A stretch of DNA of 64,000 nucleotides, from contig OY978527.1 of NCBI GenBank assembly GCA_963854835.1, forward strand, positions 27,669,529 to 27,733,528, read 5' to 3'. Shown here one piece after another: positions 40,500-50,459 of the stretch. Made by a program: the position numbers and the translations under genes. The stretch comes from Megamerina dolium. Its lineage: Eukaryota; Arthropoda; Insecta; Diptera; Megamerinidae. Every line of letters starts with the position of its first letter. The stretch's first letter is position 1. The notes under the pieces are model-generated. The model was given only the letters and a program-made list of their open reading frames with translations, was not told the origin of the DNA and searched no databases.

Positions 40500-41130
40500 T
40501 CCACCGATAACATCCGGACATACCTAAAAAACTTGGGAGTTCCTTCAGAGTATGTGACTGTGGAAAATTTGCGATTGCATCAACTTTAGCGTGTTTGGTA
40601 TTTATATCGTTTGAGTATATGACATATCGCAGAAACTACATCTTTTTTAAAAAGTTGCATTTGTCTAGCTGTACCCTCATGTTGGCATTTTCTAAAGTTT
40701 TCAATATTTGTTGGATGTGCGAGAAGTGTTCTTCTTGTGTTTTGCTAAAAATATTCAGATCACCTATGTAAACATAACAACGTTTTCCAATATGTTTTCT
40801 TAATATATCGCCGAGTGCGCTTTGAAAAATAGAGGGTGCGTTTTTTAGGCCGAATGGCAAACGCGTGAATTCATTTTTTCCATTATTAATGGACAATGCT
40901 GTTTTCTCTATATCTGCTTCTTTTAACGAGATCTGATGAAATCCGCTTTTAAGATCTAGTACTGAGAAAAAATTACTATTCCCAAGGTGAGAAATTACTT
41001 CTACTATCTCGGGGATGGGATATCTGTCTGCTATGATAACAGCATTTAATTTTCTGTAGTCAATGACCATACGAAATTGCTTATTACCAGCGGAATCTGG
41101 TTTCTTCGGGACAATCCATACTGGTAAAAT
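40500..41130 (-). pseudogene. pol: G6 reverse transcriptase
   Basis: 40636-41070 (144 aa): [37 protein letters not shown], then the catalytic box reads YIGDLNIF: the first of the two essential Asp residues is Gly, so this RT is catalytically dead even where the frame is open. It overlaps the gag-protease frame by a frameshift near 41060. Confidence 0.88.
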
Positions 41131-42158
41131 ATATGCATATCTAGATAGTTTTTAATGCCATCATTTAATAATTTTTCTACTACTTTTCTACTTCGGTTCT
41201 TAGAGATGTATGAGTAAAATTTGAAATATATTGGGGAGTTTGAAATGGTTCTAATTTCTCCAACAACTTTTGTTGTAGATGTTAATTTTTCGTCTGGTTC
41301 TGAAAATAATTTGGAAAATTTGTTTACAACATGGTTCATATTAGCTTTCTGTTGTGGCGTTCGGTGTTCTTCCTTTATATTTATAGAGTTTACTGCTTTT
41401 GAAGGGAATTGTTTGAGTTCTATATTTCTGCCATTTTTTAATGTCATGTAATTATCACTTGGGTGTATGGAGACTTGTAATTCTCTAATGGTATCATTTC
41501 CTAGGATACCGTCAAAGGTTTTATTCATTAAAAAAACATTTATTTCATTATCGAGATTAAATGGTTTTACAATGGTGTGTTCGGTTATCTTGATGTCTCT
41601 AACAAAGGTGTCTAAGGATTTATCTCTATAAACCTGTGTCAACATGTGTAGTGATTCTGGCCCCATTTCTAGGCATCCTAACTTGTTTAATATCAGAAAT
41701 AAATGTGTGTATACCTGTTGATAAAATTCAGGAATTGACTTATTGCCCTGTACAATCGTAGTAATTTGGTATTCTAATGTTGAAATATCTCGTTCGTCGA
41801 CGTAATGCATAGTGAGGCATTTTGATATTGCAAAATCAAGTGGCGTATTATATGACTCTAATGCTATATCAGCATTTCCTACTATCTTATTACTAATGAC
41901 ACTAAGTATTCCGTAATACTTAGGTGTTCCTTTTAGTGATGCATATATGGACAATATGCGTTCTATGCCTTTCTTCCATGAATTGAATTCTCCTTCCTGG
42001 TCAGAGAAATCTTTAAGGCATTTAACTACATCAGGTATTTTATCTAAATAATCTAAATTATTCCTATGTCTGTCTTCTATTATCTGATCTGTAGTGCTAA
42101 ATAAGCCAGCGTTCGGGTTTAGGACTGACTGTACTACTTGTGGTCCTTGTTGTTTCAA
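41046..42158 (-). pseudogene. gag-pol: G6 Gag joined in frame to the protease-RT linker
   Basis: A 370-codon open frame. Its first 185 aa are gypsy-type Gag (KIPDVVKCLKDFSDQEGEFNSWKKGIERIL, YVDERDISTLEYQI, matching the G7 Gag). After SLDTFVRDI it switches to protease-linker sequence (FDGILGNDTIRELQ, LFSEPDEKLT). The Gag C terminus and the protease active site are deleted at about 41585-41600, yet the frame stays open. Reading on, it enters the RT start (IPLVISNFVW) out of frame. Confidence 0.8.
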
Positions 42159-42190
42159 TATATTTCTTGCTATGTTAGCTATTAAGAGTT

Positions 42191-42448
42191 TTAGGTTGCT
42201 TGAGGAGCAGCCGGTGCATCATTTGTCGTCGTTGTACGTGCTTCGTTTAGCGTCCTCGATGGGTACTGGCGTAAATGATGAAGTAGTTTTTCTTCCAGTG
42301 ATTTCTTCCGTATGAAAGTCCTCTTGTAACATGTGCAGGTTTTCACTTTATCACTTGTTGTTGTTTTACTTTTTACAGTGTGGACTGGTAAGTAGTACCT
42401 CCTTTTTGCCGATGCTACTGAGTAGCCTTTGAAACCATAGATTTTCAC
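42191..42448 (-). pseudogene. gag: G6 Gag N terminus or leader ORF
   Basis: 85 codons starting MKIYGFKGYSVASAKRRYY, basic and Cys/Lys-containing, ending shortly before the Gag frame at 42158. Probably the N-terminal part of G6 gag, separated by a stop and shift near 42160-42190. Two copies of 'acacgtaaagtgaaa' lie just upstream (42438-42490). Confidence 0.4.
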
Positions 42449-42498
42449 TTTACGTGTTGCTTTAATTTACTTTGTTTCACTTTACGTGTTACTTTAAT

Positions 42499-42516
42499 TT
42501 AATTTCTCTGGCGCCA
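42499..42516 (-). promoter_or_regulatory. Putative primer binding site of G6
   Basis: Minus strand TGGCGCCAGAGAAATTAA. It starts with the TGGCGCC of Lys-type primer sites used by gypsy relatives but only about 8 nt fit. It marks the 5' LTR boundary. Confidence 0.55.
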
Positions 42517-42583
42517 ATTAAGAGTTTTGGTATTTAAAACTTCAAAAAAAATTATTTTTTATTCTAGACTTTACGTCTGTATT

Positions 42584-42703
42584 TGTTGAAATAAAAACGC
42601 GTGTTTGCTCTATCGCTGCCAAAGTAAAAGTGAAGTATTTATTTCATATTAATAATAACAAAGAGTAGGAATGATAAATCAATATACATACATATTTACA
42701 ACA
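42584..42703 (-). repeat. 3' LTR of copia-1
   Basis: 120 bp, TGTTGAAATAAAAACGCG to TTTACAACA; 97.5% identical to 47796-47915. Confidence 0.95.
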
Positions 42704-42798
42704 CCCTCACTTGTTGGATATTTAATTAATGTAATTCAAATACAAAAGTTAAACCTTAGAACAAGTAATAACTCGAAAATTAATGTGAAATTCAAAAT

Positions 42799-44627
42799 TC
42801 AAGTCACTGCCTTTGTCAGACTATCTGCAACCATTTTAGATGTAGGCACGTACTCAATAGTAATAATCCCTTTTTCGACTGTCTCGCGCAAGTGGTGGTA
42901 TCTTATGTCGATGTGTTTGGATCTCGGTCGAAATCCATCTGACTCTGCCCACTTGATAGCACCTTGATTGTCGCAGTGTAAAATAATAGATGAGACAGCA
43001 CTGTCATCTAGTTCATCTGATAGCTGCTTCAACCATATTGCTTACTGGATAGTGGATGACATAGCCATATACTCGGCCTCGGTGCTAGATAAGGTTACGG
43101 TAGGTTGACGTTTACTTGCCCAAGTAATTGCTGCATTTGACATTTTGAACACATATCCTGTGCATGAACGACGCTTATCAATGTCAGAGGCCCATTCAGC
43201 ATCAGAGTATCCATGAAGTTGAGATAACCCATTTGATGAATACTTTAATTTAAAATTAATTGTGCCTTTGAGATAACGCATGATTCGTTTAACAGCCTTC
43301 CAATGAGAAGTATTGAAATTTGTGTTAAACCTGCTCACATTGTTGACTGCAAATGCAATATCTGGCCGCGTGCATTGTGCAATGTATAGTAAACTGCCTA
43401 CCGCTTCTTGGTATGGTATCTTTGCCAGCTCACCTTCTTCTACGCTTTCTGAAGTCATGCTAATCGAAAGTTTTTGATTGTAGTCACTCGGTGATGAAAC
43501 TGGTTTACAGTCTTCCAAATTGAACCGTAATAGAATATCTTTAATATATTTACTTTGGTCTAATTCAACGCCATCAGCATTCTGAGTGATTCGAATACCA
43601 ATACAACTTTTGACCGGCCCTTTATCTTTCATCTTAAAGGACCCACAAAGTGCTTCTTTGATTTGTTTTAAAACATCGGGGTTCTTCCAGAACAAAAGTA
43701 TGTCATCTACGTAGATTGCCAAAATAAGTGATCTATTCTCATTATAATACACACATGGATCTAGTTGCGACTTTGTTAACCCAAATGACTTTAGCACTGC
43801 CTCTAACTTCAAGTTCCACTGTCTTCCAGCTTGTTTTAAGCCGTACATCGCTCGATTCAATTTGCACTCTAAATTTGAACCATCGTGGAATCCTTCTGGT
43901 TGGACTAGATATATTTCTTCTTCCAGTTCACCTTGCAGGAATGTCGTCACCGCGTCCATTTGGTCAATTTTAAAGTTATTCTTCACAGCCAATGCAATCA
44001 AGAAACGAATAGTTGAGTACCTTACGACGGGTGAAAATGTTTCACTGTAATCCATTCCATGCACTTGGCTACAGCCCTTTGCGACTACCCGAGCTTTATG
44101 CTTTATAATATTGTTGTCCATATCGCGTTTTGTGTTAAAAACCCATTTTGTTTTGATAACCTTTCGTCCTTTTAGCAGTTCCATTAGACTCCATGTGTTG
44201 TTCTCCTTCAACGAAATTATTTCACTAAACATTGCCTCTTTCCATTTTATAACGTCTGGCTTACTCATGGCCTCTTCAACTGTAACAGGATCCAAATCGT
44301 CATAAGCTAAATAGCTCACATACCCTTCACGCAGAATTGGCTTTGAAGCTCTAGCTGTTCGCCGAGGAAGTCCATCTTGTTCAACCATAACTGACTGGTC
44401 TGGGACATATGTTGGATCGTTGACATTAGATTCCTCGAACAACTCCTCATCACTGTTATGCGGCTGATTTTTTAATGTTGATACTGGCAATGTTCTTATT
44501 GGTTCTATTTCACTCTCTTGGTCAATTTCCCTCACTTGATCTGATACCTCCTCTTCAATATCGACTTTGATCACCGTTGGGTCTGTTTTCTCATGAAAAA
44601 TAACGTCGCGACTAACTACCAACTTTT
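42799..44627 (-). pseudogene. pol: Copia-1 reverse transcriptase and RNase H
   Basis: 43042-44622 (526 aa) contains the copia RT: WKEAMFSEIISLKENNTW, KARVVAKGCSQ, DAVTTFLQGEL, GLKQAGRQW and catalytic IYVDDILLF. The RNase H start follows (HGYSDAEWASD, SSTEAEYMA). An in-frame TAA at 43042-43044 separates the last 78 aa (HCDNQGAIKW, RSKHIDIRYHHLRE). Another in-frame TAA at about 44626-44628 separates RT from integrase. All catalytic residues are there; only stop codons break the frame. Confidence 0.95.
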
Positions 44628-45545
44628 AAGTATTGGGATCGATGCAACGAATGCCTTTTTTATTTGTATCATATCCGACAAAAATCATCTTTGTAGCTTT
44701 TCTGTCTAACTTTTTTCGACGATGTTTTGGAATATGTACCATAACCGGGGACCCGAATATCCTAAGATGTCCAACATCAACTTTGGTGCCAGTCCACACT
44801 TCCTCCGGTGTTTTATCTATTAACGTTGAGCAATTATTAGATATGATGCCATGTTAACCGCTTCTGCCCAAAATTCGTTGCTAAGTCCAGCATCAAATAG
44901 CATACACTTTGCACGTTCAATAATCGTGCGGTTCATTCGTTCTGCTTTGCCATTTTGTTCCGGGGTGTACGCGTTGGTAAGCTGATGTTGAATGCCTTTC
45001 GCACGACAAAATTTATCAAATTGACGCGAACAATACCCGCTGCCATTATCAGTGCGAACAATTTTGATTGACTTTCCTGTCTGCTTTTCAACAAAGGCTT
45101 GAAATTCAATAAAGTATTCTAGGACGGAAGATTTTTCTTTTAAAAAATAGACAAATATTTTTTTTTGAATAGTCATCTATAAAAATCAACAGATATCTTG
45201 CGCCTCCAATTGATTTTGTCTCCATCGGTCCAACTAAGTCAGAATGTACAAGTTCCAGCAACTCTTTTGTGTAACTCTCGTTTGTTTTAAATGGCTCCCT
45301 CTATTGCTTTCCTTCAGCACATACCTGACAATTCTGTAGTCCAATTTTCGACTTGGAGAATTTCATCCCAGTCACAATTCCATCACGCATCCTGCATAAG
45401 CTGCCATAATTTAGATGACCAAATCTTCGATGCCATATACTTGCGTTGCTTTCTTCTGTTCGTGATAACATACATGCACCACCAGATGATTTCAGTTTAT
45501 AAATTCTATTTTCTGGTTTACTATGCGAAAGTTCAATGAAATTTT
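44628..45545 (-). pseudogene. pol: Copia-1 integrase
   Basis: 44820-45176 (118 aa) holds the core: RTDNGSGYCS (second Asp) and TPEQNGKAERMNRTI (Glu). Upstream to 45545 translation shows WHRRFGHLNYGSL and CQVCAEGKQ (GAG-pre-integrase zinc site) and HSDLVGPMETKSIGG (first Asp). An A-run frameshift lies near 45160 and stops near 45297 and 45553. Downstream to 44628 continues the C-terminal domain in other frames. Confidence 0.88.
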
Positions 45546-45549
45546 GGTC

Positions 45550-46107
45550 TTAGATTGAACACCCGCCTTTATTAAAAACCAGCGTATTGCCTTTTTGTAC
45601 TGTTTTGTATACTGATAAAAGGTTCGCCGACAACTCAGGTACATGTAATACTTTTGAGACATCTACTTCGTCACCGCACAACAACAATTTTGATCTTCCT
45701 TCACATGTCACTTTCATTTTTGCATCATTTGCCGTTAAAATCTGTTTAACCTTTGAAGTAGAGCGATCTAAAAGCAATTCTTTATTTGGCGTCATATGGT
45801 TCGATGCACCGCTGTCTATGTACCATTCAGCTGTGGGTGTATTCACCGCCTCTCTCACTGTAAATGCTCTCTTCGCACATTCAGATTTGTTGTAGTTATC
45901 TTGCGTTTTGCTGTATTCTTTGTGCTCCCTTTTCTTGCACTCAGCACTCACATGACCCCGACCCCCGCATGAATAACATTTGATATAACGACGGTTATTT
46001 GAGTTTCTTGTGTACTGCTTATTTCCACTCTTACCGAGAAATGCACGTTTGCTTTTGTTGTTACCAGAGTACTGTGTGTCGTAACAGTTTCATCTTTATG
46101 TCATCAG
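45550..46107 (-). pseudogene. gag-pol: Copia-1 nucleocapsid knuckle and protease
   Basis: 45550-45951 contains the protease motif WYIDSGASNHMT and HVPELSANLLS, typical of copia. Just upstream, 45945-45995 encodes one CCHC knuckle (CYSCGGRGHVSAEC). The remaining gag coding up to 46107 is interrupted by the hAT insertion. Confidence 0.9.
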
Positions 46108-47150
46108 CAGTGTTGCCATATTTACAGTTTTAACTGTAAATTACAGTTTTTTAGACAAGCTCACAGTTTTTTAAAAATACGTCGTAGTACAAATTACAGT
46201 TTTTTATTTCAAATTTAAAAAGAGAAATAAAAAACATTTATATTTTTTTAATTTTAATAAAAGTATATTATATATTTGTCTACAGGGAACAGCACTGTAG
46301 ATAAATAAATAAATGAAATCTCACGGGGACCCTGTGATTAAATTGCAACCATGCTTCGATACGGCAATTTGTTTGTCATTTGTGTATTGCTATTGTTTTC
46401 TGAGTGAAGAAGAAGAAGTTTTCTGTACGTTGGTGGCTGTTTGATCTTTTTTCCGTTAAAAATGGACAAGTTTTGAACAAAAAGTGGTAAGAAATCTAAG
46501 AGTAAATGCAATTCGAATTTTTATGAAAAATAAAAAAATAAATATGTGGCCACATAAAGCCCCAAAGGGCTCATTGGCCGAGCTTCTCTTCCATTACTGT
46601 TCTGCGTCTTAAATTTTGGACAATATTAGAAGGGACCTACTTATTTTAGCCGGTTCCGAACGGCAGAACACTTGTGACATCACTTTTTCTGAGCTTTGTC
46701 ACAGAGTTCTTTAAGAAGCTTTTTCATGGCAAGTTGTTACTGTCGGAAGAATTGCCAATTGCTTGCCGACAGGTGGGTACCGTTCGAAAGAAAAATCTTA
46801 TCGATATTAAATTTGTTATGCATCAGCCGGGGATTGAAGCACCGACCTACAGATCAGAAGGCGAACACACTAACCACTGAGCTACGGCACCCACGAATTT
46901 TTATGTCAAATTTTATAATTTAGGTAGTAGAAAACGACAAGGGAGTACTGAAAACGAAGCAAACCCGGTACATTCTCCGCCACTCACCATTCAAAATGAA
47001 TTGTTTTGTGTTATGTTTTTTTAATAAAATTAAAAAAAGAAACGTTATTTTACAAAAATCTCGTTTTGAAGGTTACAGTTTTTTGGTTCAAAATACAGTT
47101 TTTTTTTTGTCAGTTTCACAGTTTTTTGAAAAAAAAATCTGGCAACATTG
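46108..47150. mobile_element. Non-autonomous hAT element inside copia-1
   Basis: 1043 bp with 11-bp terminal inverted repeats (CAGTGTTGCCA / CAATGTTGCCA reversed) and an 8-bp duplication GTCATCAG (46100-46107, 47151-47158), the hAT hallmark. Subterminal ACAGTTTTTT repeats occur at least three times near each end. No transposase. A SINE lies inside it. Confidence 0.93.
46526..46893 (-). mobile_element. tRNA-derived SINE
   Basis: 368 bp on the minus strand with a perfect 12-bp duplication CGAATTTTTATG (46514-46525, 46894-46905). The 5' head TGGGTGCCGTAGCTCAGTGG is tRNA-like with a pol III A box (TAGCTCAGTGGTTAGTG) and a B-box-like GTGCTTCAATCCC about 45 nt on. The body ends with CAATGAGCCCTTTGGGGC and an A/T-rich tail. 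It is not a tRNA gene: the head is imperfect and it has SINE body, tail and target duplication. Confidence 0.9.
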
Positions 47151-47158
47151 GTCATCAG

Positions 47159-47660
47159 CGTCAATTTTTGCACATGCTTCAAAACTCAGTATTAACGGTT
47201 TATATTCTTCCGTTAATCCTGCAAGCATTATAGCTGCCAGCCAATCATCATTAATATTAAAACCAATGCAATTGAGTTTACTCGCCGTGGTCATGATTTG
47301 GTCGATGTACACTTGCATACTTTCACTTTCTTCAAGGCGAATCGAAATTAATGTACGCAGCAACCCAATTTTTCTCATCAACCCACGATCTTCATAGATA
47401 TTTTGAAATTTAGTCCAAATGTCTAATGCCATTGTACAGGCTCTAATGTGAATAAACAAATCAGCCTCCACACTTAGCGCCAACATATTTTTTGTTTTAC
47501 TTCTCTTTACACACGCTTGGATTGTCAGAAGATGGTAGAATGCAATCACCTAATTGCTTCAACTCCAAGTAATTTTCCATGGCGAATGCTCAATTGTGGA
47601 AATTTTCACCACCTTTCAGCTTCTCAATTCCAAAGTCTGATTTTATTGAATTAGCCATTA
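47159..47660 (-). pseudogene. gag: Copia-1 gag (capsid part)
   Basis: 47088-47549 encodes a copia-type Gag (LSVEADLFIHIRACTMALDIWTKFQNIYEDRG, RLEESESMQVYIDQI, AAIMLAGLTEEYKPLI). Its last 20 or so codons (after ACAKIDADD) are hAT sequence. Upstream to about 47660 the frame is broken; an initiating Met is probably near 47658 (MANSIKSDFGIEKL). The capsid continues beyond the hAT at 46107. Confidence 0.88.
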
Positions 47661-47774
47661 TTAATTTTCTTTTATTTATTGCGACAAACGCATTAAAATG
47701 ACTAACGCAGTTAATATGAAAAATGCACTGCAAAAACTTTATTCAAAAAATCACTTTTATTTTTTTTATTAAGA

Positions 47775-47795
47775 TTATGGCCCGGGACCATAACC
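47775..47795 (-). promoter_or_regulatory. Primer binding site of copia-1
   Basis: Minus strand GGTTATGGTCCCGGGCCATA directly after the 5' LTR. It begins like the GGTTATGGGCCC of Drosophila copia (internal tRNA-iMet priming) and is nearly palindromic. Confidence 0.6.
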
Positions 47796-47915
47796 TGTTG
47801 AAATAAAAACGCGTATTTGCTCTATCGCTGCCAAAGTAGAAGTGAAGTTTTTATTTCATATTAATAATAACAAAGAGTAGGAATGATAAATCAATATACA
47901 TACATATTTACAACA
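47796..47915 (-). repeat. 5' LTR of copia-1
   Basis: 120 bp, partner of 42584-42703 with three mismatches. Confidence 0.95.
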
Positions 47916-48067
47916 GTATTTTATTGAATTCACTAAGAACTGCGAACTGTGTACTGAAGCTACTATACAATTTGCCCTCATTTATATCTAGAATATTGAT
48001 TAACTTAGCTATGATAAATTGGTGGCGTGATATTATTCTGGTACATAAATTGATATTTTGTCATATA

Positions 48068-48208
48068 AGTTTTCAAATTAAATATTTAAATTGGTTTTTA
48101 AAAAATTCTCGGAGCATTTAGCTCCTCTTTATTCAATTGCAAACTTAAGACTGACTTATTATTAACAATTTTATTAACTCTAAACCTATTAATGCTTGCC
48201 TTGCATTT
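48068..48208 (-). repeat. Partial 3' LTR of G7
   Basis: It matches 50023-50163 almost perfectly up to 'gcatttcc(a/g)gcacat', then changes into gag sequence at the deletion point. Confidence 0.92.
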
Positions 48209-49095
48209 CCAGCACATTTCCAATGAATTAAATGTGGGTAGAATGCTTGTTGCTGAGAGTTCCTACGTGGAGGTGGAGGTGGTGCATGATGAGTCTTGCG
48301 AGAATTATATTGAGCGACATTTGCTCTAAAAGTTTGATTTTCCAATTTTAGACACAATTGAAGTGCTTCAGGGAGGTCGGAGGGTTCTCTCATTCCTAAT
48401 AGTCTAGGTAAGTTTCCATTTAGACCTCTTACAAAGGTGTCAAGGGCTTTATTTCTATAAGTGGTAATCAGCAAACTACGCGACTCCATTCCTGCATCCA
48501 TGCAAGAGATTTTATTTAGTATCAATGACAGGTTGGTATAAACCTTTTGTAAAATTCTTGGATTGACATGTTTCCTTGAATTAAGGAAGACATTTGATAC
48601 TCGAGAGTACCTAAATCGCGCTTGTCACCGTAATGGGTGGTAAGGTAGCGAGAAATTGCGGCCCAGTTTAATGGTGTATTGTAAGATTCAAATACAATGT
48701 CCGCGTGCCCTATAATTTTGTTTCTAATTACACTCAATATTCCGAAGTATTTATGAGAACCGCGTATAGTTTCATACATTTGCAGTATCCTTTCCACGCT
48801 TTTTTTCCAGGATCCAAATTCTTCTGGGTCTCCAGAAAACTCGCGCAAACAACGGACGACATCAGGTATTTTATCTAACTCTCCTATGCCATTACCTGCT
48901 CCTGCGTTTATCTGTTCGTCTACTTCGACAACGTTTTTGCAGCAAAACGTTCGTTTAAAATTCTATTTACTATATCTGCAACTTGTCTATTTATGTCCCT
49001 ATTTTCCTCATTTGGTTGGGGGTTAGGAAGTGGATTTGGATTTGGATTTGAATTCAAGACTGCCGGTCTTATTAAATTATTAGGATTACTCATTT
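48145..49095 (-). pseudogene. gag: G7 gag
   Basis: The first codons are at 49093-49095 (MSNPNNLIRPAVL, Asn/Pro-rich). A break near 48920 follows. 48522-48848 encodes REFSGDPEEFGSWKKSVERIL and [14 protein letters not shown], and 48145-48525 encodes [26 protein letters not shown], gypsy-type capsid. The last codons ([16 protein letters not shown]) are read through the fused LTR. Frames shift near 48525 and 48930. Close in sequence to G6 Gag. Confidence 0.88.
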
Positions 49096-50005
49096 TTTGG
49101 ACGTCAAAATATTTTTCAAGATTATTAGAAAAAGAGAATTTTAAATCTCGGAAATGCTACTAATTAAATTTTAGGTTTTTTTTTTTCTTTGGAAGCTGTT
49201 TAATTAAAATTTCCTTAAAAAGAAATTTCCTAATATAATATTTATTCGCAAAATTTACAAAAAAATGAATGCTAATTCACTTTAAATTTTAAGTTATTTA
49301 TTAAAAATTCGCTTAAAAAAGATTTCCCTAATTCACAAATTTTCTTAAAATTTCCCTAAATTTAATTTACACGTTTTTCGTACACATGCGAATTACCGTG
49401 CTTAGCTAATAACGTTTCAAATCTACGGTTCACAAAATTTTATATTATATGCTTTCAATTCTAAAATATTTGCACTTTACACTTCATTTAAAAAAAAAAA
49501 ATTTTAATTTTGTCAATTTTTATTTTTTTAATTCGTGATCTCTTCTAGGAAAGGAGACTCTTCTACTCTGGAGGGTCCTGTCGGATTCGCAGAGTTGAGT
49601 TATGTTATAGGGGTTTTTCTTTTTGCTATTGGCTGTACAAGCCGTGCGTTATTTTAATTTTTTGGTTTATATTTCACACAAATAATTTTCACTGAATCTT
49701 ATGATAACTTACAAAGCTATTAGTAGCATTGTGCAACTCGTCCCACGCTGACTGCACGGAATTTGTCCTTTTTAGCTGGCTGCTTACTCCGGTTCCTGCT
49801 GCAGCTCCAGATGCGTGTCGCTCTGCGGACGTACACTACAGAGTCTTATTTTTGTTGCCAGTCGTGTCTCCCACTGCGGTCCACAGGAGTCTGGTTGGGT
49901 TGAACGGTCCTTGGTCACCTGCGTGCGGCTACGATAGCGTTTAATTTACACTCGCGCGTTGCCTCCTTTAAGGGCTTTTTACTTTACGTTCAAACGACAC
50001 GACTG
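49096..50005 (-). other. G7 leader
   Basis: Untranslated 5' leader between primer site and gag, with an AT-rich part (49130-49530) and a GC-richer part (49540-50005). I found no Su(Hw)-type TGCATA cluster and no other clear repeats. Confidence 0.6.
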
Positions 50006-50023
50006 GTCCCTGCTCGGGCGCCA
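50006..50023 (-). promoter_or_regulatory. tRNA-Lys-type primer binding site of G7
   Basis: Minus strand TGGCGCCCGAGCAGGGAC, 17 of 18 nt identical to the primer site used by retroviruses that prime with tRNA-Lys(UUU). It abuts the 5' LTR. Confidence 0.85.
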
Positions 50024-50326
50024 GTTTTCAAATTAAATATTTAAATTGGTTTTTAAAAAATTCTCGGAGCATTTAGCTCCTCTTTATTCAATTGCAAACT
50101 TAAGACTGACTTATTATTAACAATTTTATTAACTCTAAACCTATTAATGCTTGCCTTGCATTTCCGGCACATTGCTTACTTGATTGCTCCAATGGTGATT
50201 AACGAGAATTACTAAACTAAGAATCGCTTACCTACTGTCTACTTATTTATTTGCCCAATTGGCAATTTTACAATATTAGTGAAAATAAAGAAAAATAAAG
50301 AAGAAATAATTTTGCGCGTGTTAACT
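50023..50326 (-). repeat. 5' LTR of G7
   Basis: 304 bp from 'agttttcaaatt' to 'gcgcgtgttaact', bounded by the primer site and the TATA duplication. Confidence 0.9.
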
Positions 50327-50459
50327 TATACAATATTTGTAATATTCTTAGATTAATGGCAACCCGAATTCAAACACAGTTTGAGCACATACAAAAACAG
50401 AAAGACCAAACAGCGTTATCAAGCAATAGCATGCCAACATCTTCGACTTGTTCTCTCCC

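Larger units (their letters stand above)
42584..47915 (-). mobile_element. Copia-1: Ty1/copia retrotransposon
   Basis: 5332 bp bounded by 120-bp LTRs (TGTTG...CAACA) with 3 mismatches and a 5-bp duplication GTATT (42579-42583, 47916-47920). Order on the minus strand: gag, zinc knuckle, protease, integrase, RT, RNase H, which is the copia order. A polypurine AAGTGAGGG precedes the 3' LTR. A hAT element interrupts gag. Few nonsense changes: a moderately young copy. Confidence 0.96.
42517..48067 (-). repeat. 5' LTR of G6, split by copia-1 and G7
   Basis: LTR sequence runs 42517-42583, resumes at 47921 after copia-1 and its duplicated GTATT, and reaches 48067, where G7 is inserted; it may continue past 50330. 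No matching 3' LTR was found at the left end of G6. LTR identity is inferred from its position next to the primer site. Confidence 0.5.
48068..50326 (-). mobile_element. G7: deletion derivative of a gypsy errantivirus
   Basis: A complete 304-bp 5' LTR (50023-50326, minus strand AGTTAACACGCG...GAAAACT), Lys-type primer site, leader and gag. The 3' end is only the last 141 bp of an LTR (48068-48208). Flanks carry TATA duplications (48064-48067, 50327-50330). Everything from mid-gag to the middle of the 3' LTR is gone. LTR start AGTTAAC and TATA target fit the gypsy group. It sits in the 5' LTR of the related G6. Confidence 0.9.

Noticed and set aside
43728..44305. Plus-strand ORFs across the copia-1 pol (for example 43728-43973)
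   Set aside because: They are antisense shadows of the RT frame, as are the plus ORFs across ERV-B pol and S1 integrase.
46820..46893. tRNA gene on the minus strand
   Set aside because: The A and B boxes are there, but the cloverleaf is imperfect, and a SINE body, A/T tail and 12-bp target duplication surround it.
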